This document shows, in pieces, positions 16,537 to 24,685 of a stretch of 40,569 nucleotides of DNA (positions are counted from its first letter, which is position 1; each line of letters opens with the position of its first letter). The notes beneath the pieces were generated by a model. That model was given only the letters and a program-made list of their open reading frames with translations, was not told the origin of the DNA and did no database searches. The position numbers were made by a program, and so were the translations under genes. This DNA is from JBILCM01 sp044353165 (lineage in GTDB: Bacteria; Bacillota; Bacilli; Paenibacillales; YIM-B00363), in NCBI GenBank assembly GCA_044353165.1, contig JBILCM010000017.1, forward strand, positions 1 to 40,569, given 5' to 3'.

Positions 16537-16553
16537 TTTTTGTGAAAAATCAA
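16525..16553 (-). promoter_or_regulatory. Candidate sigma-A promoter of ftsA-ftsZ
   Basis: TTGATT (16548-16553), a 17-base spacer and TATTCA (16525-16530) form a moderate housekeeping promoter that overlaps the sigma-H candidate. The two forms of RNA polymerase would exclude each other here. Confidence 0.5.
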
Positions 16554-16597
16554 TAAGTACAATTCTAACATGAGAAATATAGATTGAATAGAGTTTT

Positions 16598-17359
16598 TTA
16601 TTCCGTATTGGATTGTGGTAGAGGTTGCCAGTAATTTGTTTCCAGCATGATGATTCGCCCCTGTGTACTACTTTCACTACTTAATTCATAAATATAGTTA
16701 TCAAGCAGCTCCAACTTCTCTTTCATATAAGTGATGCGGGTGACGACCTCGAACTGGGAGCGTGTAAATATGACAATCCGATCCTTGTACGTCTCTGTGG
16801 GTGCGGGCATAATTTCAGACACATCATTCAGAAATTTCTTATCCATTTCTGACAAAACGATACTGAGTTGAGTTTTCATGCGTTCGTCTTTCCATCCGGA
16901 TAAAATCGGAAGTGTTGCCGTGTACACGGATTCACGATAAGGAACCGATTTTCCATTCGCCAAGATGCCTTTGATAGTTCCGTCGGGTGACAATTCGAGT
17001 GCTGCCAATGGAAACTCCTTCAACACAATTCGGATCAATCCGGGGAATATTTTGTGCGTGTTCACGCTCTCTACAGGATCTAACATCGCAATAGCTTCAT
17101 TGATCACACGTTTGTTCATGTCGAAGAATGAACCGCCGATCTGAATTTTCGTGGCTTCAATAACTTGTTCTTGCGTAAGTATTTGGTGACCCTCGACTTG
17201 AATTTGCTGAATTTTACTTAATGAGGAGTTAAAAAACAATACGCCCAGCAAAACGACGAAGAACAAAAACAGCAAACCTAGCAGCTTGCGGTTCGTTCTG
17301 CGTACTGGCGGTTTATTGGGAACAACCGGAATCGGTTGGGCGTTAGGCATGTTGTTCAT
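16598..17359 (-). CDS. divIB: Cell division protein DivIB/FtsQ
   Basis: A 253-residue bitopic membrane protein. The cytoplasmic Pro-rich N-terminus (residues 1-26) is followed by one transmembrane helix (LLGLLFLFFVVLLGVLFF, about 27-44). A POTRA domain (SKIQQIQVEGHQILTQEQVIEATKIQIGGSFFDMN...) and the FtsQ/DivIB beta domain come next. With FtsL and DivIC it forms the subcomplex that activates septal wall synthesis by PBP2B. The start is ATG at 17359, with another in-frame ATG at 17350 that is equally possible. The gene lies between murA and ftsA; ylxW, ylxX and sbp of B. subtilis are not present. Confidence 0.95.
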   Translation of the reverse strand: MNNMPNAQPIPVVPNKPPVRRTNRKLLGLLFLFFVVLLGVLFFNSSLSKIQQIQVEGHQILTQEQVIEATKIQIGGSFFDMNKRVINEAIAMLDPVESVNTHKIFPGLIRIVLKEFPLAALELSPDGTIKGILANGKSVPYRESVYTATLPILSGWKDERMKTQLSIVLSEMDKKFLNDVSEIMPAPTETYKDRIVIFTRSQFEVVTRITYMKEKLELLDNYIYELSSESSTQGRIIMLETNYWQPLPQSNTE

Positions 17360-17480
17360 TCACCTGTATACCCCGTTTCGAAGGTCTCGTCACACCATCA
17401 GAAATTGTTCGATTGTGCACAACGCAATAGCCCCCTCCTGTGGGAAGGGACTTACGGCTAACGGACGAAATCATTCTTGC

Positions 17481-18767
17481 TTACATTGAACTGGCCAAAC
17501 GATCTTGTTTAATAGAAATTGTTCTTTCCATGTGCCCTCCCAGGCGAGTAAACAACGTCTCTATGCTCTCATATCCTCGATCGATATGGTGAATTTGTTG
17601 CACAATCGTTCTGCCAACCGCTGCCAATCCAGCAATCACAAGTGCAGCGCCAGCCCGCAGATCTGTAGCTTCCACAGTTGCGCCATACAAGCGTGGTACA
17701 CCACGGATTTTTGCGCAATTGTGGTCTACACGAATGTCAGCACCCATCAATGACAACTCCCGAACATGTTTGAAGCGTTCCTCAAAGACCGTCTCTTTGA
17801 TTATACTTCCTCCGTCTGCAAGCGACAAAAGCACCATCAATTGTGCTTGCAGATCCGTTGGGAATGAGGGATAAGGGCTTGTTACAATGCGCTCAACAGC
17901 GCGAGGACGGTTGTAAGCAACGATATTTATTATATCACGTTCAATCCCAATTTGAACACCTGCGCGACGAAGCACGTAAACGAGGGAAGTTAAGTTTCCT
18001 GGGACGACACCTTCCAGAGTAATGTGTCCCCGAGTCGCAGCAGCGGCAATCATCAACGTGCCTGCTACAATTCTGTCGGGGATGATGCGGTGCTCACACG
18101 GTTGCAACCGCTTTACGCCCTCAATGGTCAGCGTTTGCGTACCTGCGCCCATAATTTTTGCGCCCATGCGATTCAAGAAAATTTGCAAATCCGTAATTTC
18201 GGGTTCACGCGCCGCGTTGGTGATCGTCGTAATGCCATCCGCTGTGACGGCTGCCATCATTAAGTTTTCCGTCGCTCCGACGCTCGGAAAATCTAGGTTG
18301 ATCTGTGCGCCGCGTAATTTATGGGCGCGACACTCGATCTTATTGCCACTTTCAGACACTACAGCGCCCATCGCGCGCAACCCATTCAAATGCAAGTCTA
18401 TCCTTCGTTCTCCAATTGCACAGCCACCAGGCTGGTAGACAGTCGCCTCGCCAAACCTTGCCAGTAACGGTCCCATGAGAAAAATGGAGGAACGCATTTT
18501 CTTCATTCGTTCTTCCGTGATTTCAGCAGTATGCATATTCGATGCATCAATCAAGGCTTTGGTACCTGTGTGCGATGCCTGAACACCTAACGAACGCAGA
18601 ATGTCCAGCATGACTTGAATATCGAGCAAATGAGGCATGTTATCGATCAAAATTGGCCCTTGTGCGAGTACAGTTGCCGCAAGAATGGGAAGTGCAGCAT
18701 TCTTAGCTCCCACGATAGGAACTGTGCCGCTGAGCGGTCGGCCGCCCTCAATTACGAATTTCTCCAA
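17481..18767 (-). CDS. murA: UDP-N-acetylglucosamine 1-carboxyvinyltransferase
   Basis: This 428-residue enzyme transfers enolpyruvate from phosphoenolpyruvate to UDP-GlcNAc, the first committed step of peptidoglycan synthesis. The substrate-binding KNAA is at residues 22-25. The catalytic and fosfomycin-reactive cysteine is Cys116 in YQPGGCAIGERRIDLHL; the usual RPIDLHL has Arg in place of Pro here. The start is TTG at 18767 with GGAGGTG seven bases upstream. Its place between murB and divIB inside the cluster differs from B. subtilis, where both murA paralogues lie elsewhere. Confidence 0.97.
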   Translation of the reverse strand: MEKFVIEGGRPLSGTVPIVGAKNAALPILAATVLAQGPILIDNMPHLLDIQVMLDILRSLGVQASHTGTKALIDASNMHTAEITEERMKKMRSSIFLMGPLLARFGEATVYQPGGCAIGERRIDLHLNGLRAMGAVVSESGNKIECRAHKLRGAQINLDFPSVGATENLMMAAVTADGITTITNAAREPEITDLQIFLNRMGAKIMGAGTQTLTIEGVKRLQPCEHRIIPDRIVAGTLMIAAAATRGHITLEGVVPGNLTSLVYVLRRAGVQIGIERDIINIVAYNRPRAVERIVTSPYPSFPTDLQAQLMVLLSLADGGSIIKETVFEERFKHVRELSLMGADIRVDHNCAKIRGVPRLYGATVEATDLRAGAALVIAGLAAVGRTIVQQIHHIDRGYESIETLFTRLGGHMERTISIKQDRLASSM

Positions 18768-18782
18768 TGTGCCACCTCCGGA

Positions 18783-19688
18783 TTAACGCTCGCCAACCTC
18801 CAACACTTCCGGGACTAAGCGAATGCCCGTCTGCTCTTCCACAGTTTGTTGAATGTTCCTAATAAGCGCGAGCACATCTTCCGCCGTTGCATTGCCAGTA
18901 TTAACGATAAAATTAGCGTGCTGCGTGGAAACTTCCGCTTCTCCAACACGAAAGCCTTTTAATCCTGCCTGTTCAATTAATTTAGCAGCATAATGTCCCT
19001 CCGGATTACGAAAGACACTTCCAGCACATGCCGACTTCAAAGGTTGTGTGCGCAAACGGCGATCCTTGAATGCGGCCATCGCCGCAGCAATCTCTCTCCG
19101 ATCGCCCGGAGCGAGCTCGAAAGTAGCCTCCAGAACAACCTTGGGCGTACCCTGAAGTACAGAATGCCGATAACGAAATTGAAAGTCTTGATTTCCCCAA
19201 ACAGCCAGCTCACCATTTTCTAGCAAAACTTCAGCGGATTTCAAAATTCGTGAGACGTCGGAACCGTGTGCTCCCGCATTCATATAGATGGCTCCACCAA
19301 CGCTACCTGGAATCCCCCCAGCAAACTCCAGTCCCGTTAATCCTTCTCTACCCGTCATGACAGACAATTTGATCAGTGAATATGCGGCGCCTGCAATGAC
19401 GAGCGAGCCGTCATACCGAACGTAATCGAATGCATCTCCCAATTTGATGACAACTCCGCGAATCCCAAGATCGGATACAAGTACATTCGAACCTCGGCCT
19501 AGTACCGTCCAGGCTGTGTGATGCTCAATGGCCAATTGAATGGTTTTCGCAAGTTCGTGTTTCCCTGTTGGTGTGATGAGTATATCTGCGGGCCCGCCAA
19601 TTTCCCATGTCGTATGATCTTTTAACGGCTCCATGATTTTCATCTCTCCGACTTGAGCTTCCTGCAGTTGTTGGATCAATGCCTGCAT
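18783..19688 (-). CDS. murB: UDP-N-acetylenolpyruvoylglucosamine reductase
   Basis: A 301-residue FAD-dependent reductase that turns the MurA product into UDP-MurNAc. FAD-binding segments include HTTWEIGGPADILITP, VLGRGSNVLVSDLGIRGVVIKL and GLTGLEFAGGIPGSVGGAIYMNAGAHG. The catalytic serine lies in CAGSVFRNPEGHYAAKLIEQAGLKG, typical of type IIa/IIb enzymes. The ATG at 19688 has AGGAGG eight bases upstream; the frame is open to 19730, but that extension has no family similarity. It precedes murA by 15 bases, so steps 1 and 2 of the pathway are coupled, while murG, expected between spoVE and murB, is missing. Confidence 0.97.
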   Translation of the reverse strand: MQALIQQLQEAQVGEMKIMEPLKDHTTWEIGGPADILITPTGKHELAKTIQLAIEHHTAWTVLGRGSNVLVSDLGIRGVVIKLGDAFDYVRYDGSLVIAGAAYSLIKLSVMTGREGLTGLEFAGGIPGSVGGAIYMNAGAHGSDVSRILKSAEVLLENGELAVWGNQDFQFRYRHSVLQGTPKVVLEATFELAPGDRREIAAAMAAFKDRRLRTQPLKSACAGSVFRNPEGHYAAKLIEQAGLKGFRVGEAEVSTQHANFIVNTGNATAEDVLALIRNIQQTVEEQTGIRLVPEVLEVGER

Positions 19689-19791
19689 TGGGAATACCTC
19701 CTTACTCGTTACGTTTCGTAGGGAACACAAGCAATCGATGTCTCAGTCATACACTATGGTATGTTTCATGCAAGTAGAGTGTGACAAAGGC

Positions 19792-20889
19792 CTATCTCTC
19801 ATGTCGAGAGATGTTAAGTAGCACGCCAATGGCGGTTAACAGTAAAGTGAGCGAAGACCCTCCAGCGCTTATCAACGGCAGTGTAATTCCCGTGACAGGC
19901 ATGAGTCCGATCACAACCCCAATGTTGATAAACACCTGCACACCAATAATTCCGATAATACCTGCTGCTAGCAGACTGCCGAATGCGTCAGGAGCCATGA
20001 TCGCCACACGGATGCCTCTCCAGAACAACAATAAAAATAGCAAGAGAATAAACGATCCCCCGATAAAGCCAAGTTCTTCAGCGACAATGGAAAAAATAAA
20101 GTCTGTCTGGGGTTCAGGCAAATAACTAAATTTCTGACGACTCTGACCGAATCCCAGACCAAGTAAACCTCCGGGTCCAATGGCATACAACGATTGTATC
20201 GCTTGGTAACCCGCTCCTAACGGGTCAGACCATGGATCCATGAATGCCGTAATTCGTTTCATTCGATAAGGTGCTGCGATAATTAAGGCAACAAACCCAC
20301 CTACACCTGTGAGCATAAGTGCTGTAAGGTGAGAAAGCCGAGCCCCCGCCATATAAATCACGATCAATGCGGCACCGAGCAGAACGGCACCCGTGCCAAG
20401 ATCAGGTTGTAACATAATCAATCCAAAAGCAAGTGCGAGAATGCCAAGCAATGGAAACAGCCCTGTCCAAAAATGGTTCAAACGCACTTGATTCTCAGAC
20501 AATACTTTCGCCAAAAATATGATCATGGTCAATTTCATAAATTCCGAAGGTTGAATACCTAGACTGCCAATCCCTAGCCAACTGCGCGCGCCCCCGCGGA
20601 CGACGCCAACGCCAGGAATCAGCACAATCAGCAACAACGCAAAACAAATGATCAGACCTACTACAGCGTACTTCTTCCAAACCCAATAATCAATATGCAA
20701 GGTCACGAACATCGCCACAAGACCAAGTCCCGCAAAAATCAGCTGTCGATACAAATAATAAAACTTATCGCCATAATCATGAAACGCAATCACCGTACTG
20801 GCACTGTAGACCATCGTAACACCTATACTAAGCAACATCATGGTAATGAGCACGATGTAAACATCGGGCAATGATCGCATGGTAGACAT
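19792..20889 (-). CDS. spoVE: SEDS-family lipid II polymerase SpoVE/FtsW
   Basis: A 365-residue polytopic membrane protein with about ten transmembrane helices. SEDS signatures include GARSWLGIGSLGIQPSEFMKL, GYQAIQSLYAIGPGGLLGLGFGQSRQKFSYLPEPQTDFIFSIVAEELGF and LMPVTGITLPLISAGGSS. SEDS proteins polymerise lipid II glycans together with a class B penicillin-binding protein. Position after murD matches spoVE, which works with SpoVD to make the spore cortex; an FtsW role in vegetative division cannot be excluded. The ATG at 20889 is chosen over a GTG at 20898 because the GTG overlaps the AGAGGTG ribosome-binding site. Confidence 0.9.
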   Translation of the reverse strand: MSTMRSLPDVYIVLITMMLLSIGVTMVYSASTVIAFHDYGDKFYYLYRQLIFAGLGLVAMFVTLHIDYWVWKKYAVVGLIICFALLLIVLIPGVGVVRGGARSWLGIGSLGIQPSEFMKLTMIIFLAKVLSENQVRLNHFWTGLFPLLGILALAFGLIMLQPDLGTGAVLLGAALIVIYMAGARLSHLTALMLTGVGGFVALIIAAPYRMKRITAFMDPWSDPLGAGYQAIQSLYAIGPGGLLGLGFGQSRQKFSYLPEPQTDFIFSIVAEELGFIGGSFILLLFLLLFWRGIRVAIMAPDAFGSLLAAGIIGIIGVQVFINIGVVIGLMPVTGITLPLISAGGSSLTLLLTAIGVLLNISRHER

Positions 20890-20921
20890 AAGCGACACCT
20901 CTTCGCATTGTACAAACCTCT

Positions 20922-22328
20922 TTACAAGGTATGCACAGAATGCTTAAACATGCTCCCTCTGACCTCATAGGAAGGAAACATGTCCCAACTCGCACATGCT
21001 GTTGATAACAGGACCACATCTCCTTGTGATGCAAGTGTCTTCGCCGCTTCTACAGCCTGTTGAATACAGATGTTTGCATGTTCAGTTTCAACGGATTTAC
21101 GCTTGCGTATTCCTGCTTGTGCTGCAACCTCCAACAATTTCTCGCGTGTTTCCCCTAAGGTTACGACCGCCTTCACATGGTTCCTTAGGATGGGGAGCAA
21201 TTCATGAAAGTCTGAACCGCGGTCCAGACCGCCGCAAATAAGGACGATCGGTTGTCCATGAAAAGCCTCTATCGATTTTACGGTCGCTACAGCGTTCGTC
21301 GCCTTTGAATCATTGTAGTAAACGACCCCATCATGTTCACGCACAAATTCCAATCGATGTTCAACCCCACGGAATGTCGAAAGCACTTGACGAATGGATT
21401 GCAGATCCGCCCCGGCAAGCAAAGCAATGGCTACGGCAGCGAGTGCATTCTCGATATTATGCGCGCCACGAAGCAATACATCCGCAACGGAGATCACGTC
21501 CCGTAATGGACTCGTTGTTGTGTAGTCTTGATGCGGATCTGTGCAGACGATATGCTGATTCCGTATAAAGACGCCGCGGGATAGTTGTCGTTTTGCAGAG
21601 AATGGGAACAGGTTTGCTTGAAGAGATGGCATGATTCGTTGGCAATAGGCATCATCGAGGTTGATCACTGCAAAGTCTTCAGCTGTTTGGTTGTGAAACA
21701 ACCGGGCTTTGGAGCTTTCATAGTCTGACAACGTACCGTGGTAGTCCAGGTGTGTTTCATACAAATTCAACAAACATGCAATTCGCGGATGGAAATCCAC
21801 TGTTCCTTTTAACTGAAAGCTGCTTAACTCCGTCACCAACCATTCATTCGCATGAACGGATTGCACCGCCTCGGTGAGTGCTCTTCCGATGTTGCCCGCC
21901 AAAATCGCACCCATACCAGCCTCCAAGAGCATAAGATGCACCAACGTGGTTGTCGTGGTTTTGCCATTCGAACCGGTAATGCCAATGAGCGGTGAAGATG
22001 CGATGTGAGATGCAACTTCAATCTCCGTCACCACTTCGATACCTAGCGATATCGCTTTGGCAACAAGCGGATTCGAGTAAGGTATACCCGGATTTTTCAC
22101 CAAAAGGCGCACTTCTTGGGAGATGAGTTCAAGGGGATGGGAGCCGCAAACAACGGAAATCCCCAAGGCTTCAAGCGGTTCAGCCTCAGGGCACAATGAA
22201 CGTTCTTTCATGTCGTTGACAATCACTTTCGCACCCGCTTTATGAAACAGTTGTGCGACAGCCACGCCGCTGCGAGCAAGCCCCAGCACAAGCACGGAGC
22301 AGTCTCGATAGCGTTCCGGATGCAACAT
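20922..22328 (-). CDS. murD: UDP-N-acetylmuramoyl-L-alanine--D-glutamate ligase
   Basis: A 468-residue ATP-dependent Mur ligase that adds D-glutamate to UDP-MurNAc-L-Ala. The three-domain order is visible: an N-terminal Rossmann-like domain (VLVLGLARSGVAVAQLF), the central ATPase with GITGSNGKTTTT and the Mur NLYETHLDYHGTLSDYESSKARL block, and the C-terminal ligase domain (YYNDSKATN...ALICGGLDRGSDF). The ATG at 22328 has GAGGGG about ten bases upstream; an open extension to 22361 overlaps mraY and is rejected. It lies four bases after mraY. Confidence 0.97.
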   Translation of the reverse strand: MLHPERYRDCSVLVLGLARSGVAVAQLFHKAGAKVIVNDMKERSLCPEAEPLEALGISVVCGSHPLELISQEVRLLVKNPGIPYSNPLVAKAISLGIEVVTEIEVASHIASSPLIGITGSNGKTTTTTLVHLMLLEAGMGAILAGNIGRALTEAVQSVHANEWLVTELSSFQLKGTVDFHPRIACLLNLYETHLDYHGTLSDYESSKARLFHNQTAEDFAVINLDDAYCQRIMPSLQANLFPFSAKRQLSRGVFIRNQHIVCTDPHQDYTTTSPLRDVISVADVLLRGAHNIENALAAVAIALLAGADLQSIRQVLSTFRGVEHRLEFVREHDGVVYYNDSKATNAVATVKSIEAFHGQPIVLICGGLDRGSDFHELLPILRNHVKAVVTLGETREKLLEVAAQAGIRKRKSVETEHANICIQQAVEAAKTLASQGDVVLLSTACASWDMFPSYEVRGSMFKHSVHTL

Positions 22329-22332
22329 AAAA

Positions 22333-23295
22333 TTACAACCCCTCGTTAATAAAAATTCCAAGTGCAGCCAACAACAGACCAGCGGCCCAGAAAGTCACAA
22401 CAACGCGCCATTCAGACCAGCCCACAAGTTCATAATGATGATGAATCGGACTCATTCGAAAAACACGCTTTCCCCTTGTTTTGAAGGACACCACTTGAAT
22501 GATCACGGACATCATCTCGATCACGAATACGCCGCCGATAAGCAACAACAACAGTTCCGTCTTCGTCAAGACAGCTACCGCGACAATCCCGCCACCAATA
22601 CCGAGGCTTCCTGTATCGCCCATAAAAACTTTGGCTGGATGCGCATTGAAAACAAGAAACCCAAGCAATGCACCGATCATCGCGGATGCGAAGAATGCCG
22701 CTTCGTGCTCGGTGCGAATCATCGCTATGATGACCAATGCACCGAACGCAATTGCACTGGTGCCTGACAATAACCCGTCCAGACCGTCTGTAAAATTAAC
22801 CGCATTCGCCATACCGACCATCATGACCATAATGAATGGATAGTACAACAATCCTAACGGAATGATAAAACTTGTACCTGGAATCATCAGATCCGTGTTG
22901 TGACCATCTTGGAAGAGCAGTACGCAAGTGATGGCAGCAAACAAAAACTGACCGATCAATTTCTGCACTGCCGTCAAGCCTAGCGATCGTTTAAAAGCAA
23001 CCTTAATGTAATCATCCAGAAAACCGACCAACCCAAATCCAAGACATGCGACCAACAAAACAAAAAAATCGGAGGACTGTTCGGCAAAACGAAGAAAAGC
23101 GAGCGTTGCTGCGATCAGAATGATGATGCCGCCCATCGTAGGCGTCCCTGCTTTTTTCTGATGTCCTTGGGGTCCTTCCTTGCGGATTTGTTGTCCAAAT
23201 TTCAGCCGCCTCAAAAATGGGATGAACAGTGGCGCTAGAATGACAGTCAACAAGAAGGATACACCTGTCGTCAACAAGATCGGATGCAGTTCCAC
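22333..23295 (-). CDS. mraY: Phospho-N-acetylmuramoyl-pentapeptide-transferase
   Basis: A 320-residue integral membrane enzyme with about ten hydrophobic helices that moves phospho-MurNAc-pentapeptide onto undecaprenyl phosphate, forming lipid I. Signatures are KKAGTPTMGGI near residue 48, the catalytic acidic block GFLDDYIKVAFKRSLGL, NAVNFTDGLDGLLSGTSAI, and the C-terminal HHHYELVGWSEWRVVVTFW His cluster. The start is GTG at 23295 with AAAGGGGA upstream. It is packed between murF and murD. Confidence 0.98.
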   Translation of the reverse strand: MELHPILLTTGVSFLLTVILAPLFIPFLRRLKFGQQIRKEGPQGHQKKAGTPTMGGIIILIAATLAFLRFAEQSSDFFVLLVACLGFGLVGFLDDYIKVAFKRSLGLTAVQKLIGQFLFAAITCVLLFQDGHNTDLMIPGTSFIIPLGLLYYPFIMVMMVGMANAVNFTDGLDGLLSGTSAIAFGALVIIAMIRTEHEAAFFASAMIGALLGFLVFNAHPAKVFMGDTGSLGIGGGIVAVAVLTKTELLLLLIGGVFVIEMMSVIIQVVSFKTRGKRVFRMSPIHHHYELVGWSEWRVVVTFWAAGLLLAALGIFINEGL

Positions 23296-23308
23296 AGGTT
23301 TCCCCTTT

Positions 23309-24685
23309 CTACGGTTGAACCCGTAATTGTTCGATGATGGTCTCGAATTTCATGCCTCTTGATGCTTTTACTAAAATCAGATCGTCTCGTTCAAGCATAC
23401 CCGCTAGTCGAAGCGTAAGTTCTTCCTTCGATGTGTAATGTTGCACACGTTGACGGTCGAATGTTTCTAATGCGCCCTCAATAATATATTTCCCCAGAGG
23501 ACCGCATGTAAAAACGTAGTCGATCTGTTCCGACGTTATCGAACGCCCGATTTCCTTGTGGAGTTCTTGTTCCGTCGGACCCAGCTCCAGCATATCGCCA
23601 AGTACTGCAATTTTACGGCGGTAACCCCGCATCGAGGAGAGCAAATCCAAAGCAGCGCGCATGGAGGATGGGTTGGCATTGTAGGCATCATTCCACAACA
23701 TCGAATCGTTCTTCCCGAGGACGCGTTCGATCCGCATTCCTGAAGGTTGAACGGCAGCCAAACCTCGAACAATCGCTTCCTCATCCAATTGAAATGCGCG
23801 CCCCACTGCGATTGCGGCAAGTGCATTCATCGCATTGTGCTTCCCTAGCATTGGAATTGTATACCAACATGATGCGCCTTGCCACCGAAATTTCGTATGT
23901 TCAGTCGTGAACACGATGTCTTCCAGACGCAAGTCGCAATGCGGTAATTCCCCGAATCGAACAATCTGCAAAGATAATGGTGTTACGATTTGATGAAGAC
24001 CGGCTTGGATTAGCGGTTCATCACCATTGACGATCAACAGCCCGCCCTCGCGCAGTCCGTGAACGATTTCCAATTTGGCCTTGGCAATTTCCTCTCGCGA
24101 GCCCAGCTGCAGCAGATGCGCTTCACCAATGTTCGTAATGACCGCAACATCCGGGCGCGCCATCTTCGTTAAAAGTTCAATTTCTCCGCGACTGCTCATC
24201 CCCATCTCCACAACCGCAACATCCACATCCTCCGGCAGAGACAGAAGTGTGAGCGGTAATCCGATATGGTTGTTAAAATTGCCTTGTGTTTTATATACAT
24301 GCAACGCAGCACCCAACACAGCGGCGACCATATCTTTGGTCGATGTCTTGCCGTTGCTGCCTGTAATACCTACGATACGTGTTTTTAACCTCGATCGATA
24401 GTTTGATGCCAGCTGCTGCAATGCGGTTAATGTATCCTCAACAATCACACATGACCCGTCCGGCGGTTCCCCTTGATCACGTTGCCAAAGGAAAGCAGTC
24501 GCCCCATTCGAAAGAGCTTCTGTCACATAATTGTGTCCATTCAGACGTGTTCCAATGATCGGAACAAACAAGTTGTTTACCTGCAAAGATCGCGTGTCAA
24601 TCGACACACCTTCTATATTCAAATCAGCGGATTTAAGTTCTCCTTCAACCATAACCGCCACGTCAGTTAACGTGGTCCTTATCAT
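23309..24685 (-). CDS. murF: UDP-N-acetylmuramoyl-tripeptide--D-alanyl-D-alanine ligase
   Basis: A 458-residue Mur ligase that adds D-Ala-D-Ala to the UDP-MurNAc-tripeptide. Seen are the ATP loop GITGSNGKTSTKDM, EMGMSSRGEIELLTKMARPDVAVITNIGEAHL in the central domain, and NDAYNANPSSMRAAL, diagnostic of MurF, with the C-terminal ligase domain (KIAVLGDMLELG). Its ATG overlaps the TGA stop of murE (ATGA, 24682-24685), so the two are coupled. In B. subtilis murF is not in the dcw cluster but beside ddl; its presence here resembles Paenibacillaceae and most other bacteria. Confidence 0.97.
   Translation of the reverse strand: MIRTTLTDVAVMVEGELKSADLNIEGVSIDTRSLQVNNLFVPIIGTRLNGHNYVTEALSNGATAFLWQRDQGEPPDGSCVIVEDTLTALQQLASNYRSRLKTRIVGITGSNGKTSTKDMVAAVLGAALHVYKTQGNFNNHIGLPLTLLSLPEDVDVAVVEMGMSSRGEIELLTKMARPDVAVITNIGEAHLLQLGSREEIAKAKLEIVHGLREGGLLIVNGDEPLIQAGLHQIVTPLSLQIVRFGELPHCDLRLEDIVFTTEHTKFRWQGASCWYTIPMLGKHNAMNALAAIAVGRAFQLDEEAIVRGLAAVQPSGMRIERVLGKNDSMLWNDAYNANPSSMRAALDLLSSMRGYRRKIAVLGDMLELGPTEQELHKEIGRSITSEQIDYVFTCGPLGKYIIEGALETFDRQRVQHYTSKEELTLRLAGMLERDDLILVKASRGMKFETIIEQLRVQP

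Noticed and set aside
19700..19770. Sigma-A promoter for murB (TTGCAT, 16 bases, TATGAC)
   Set aside because: Too many mismatches in the -10 and no better pair was found; recorded only as a possibility.
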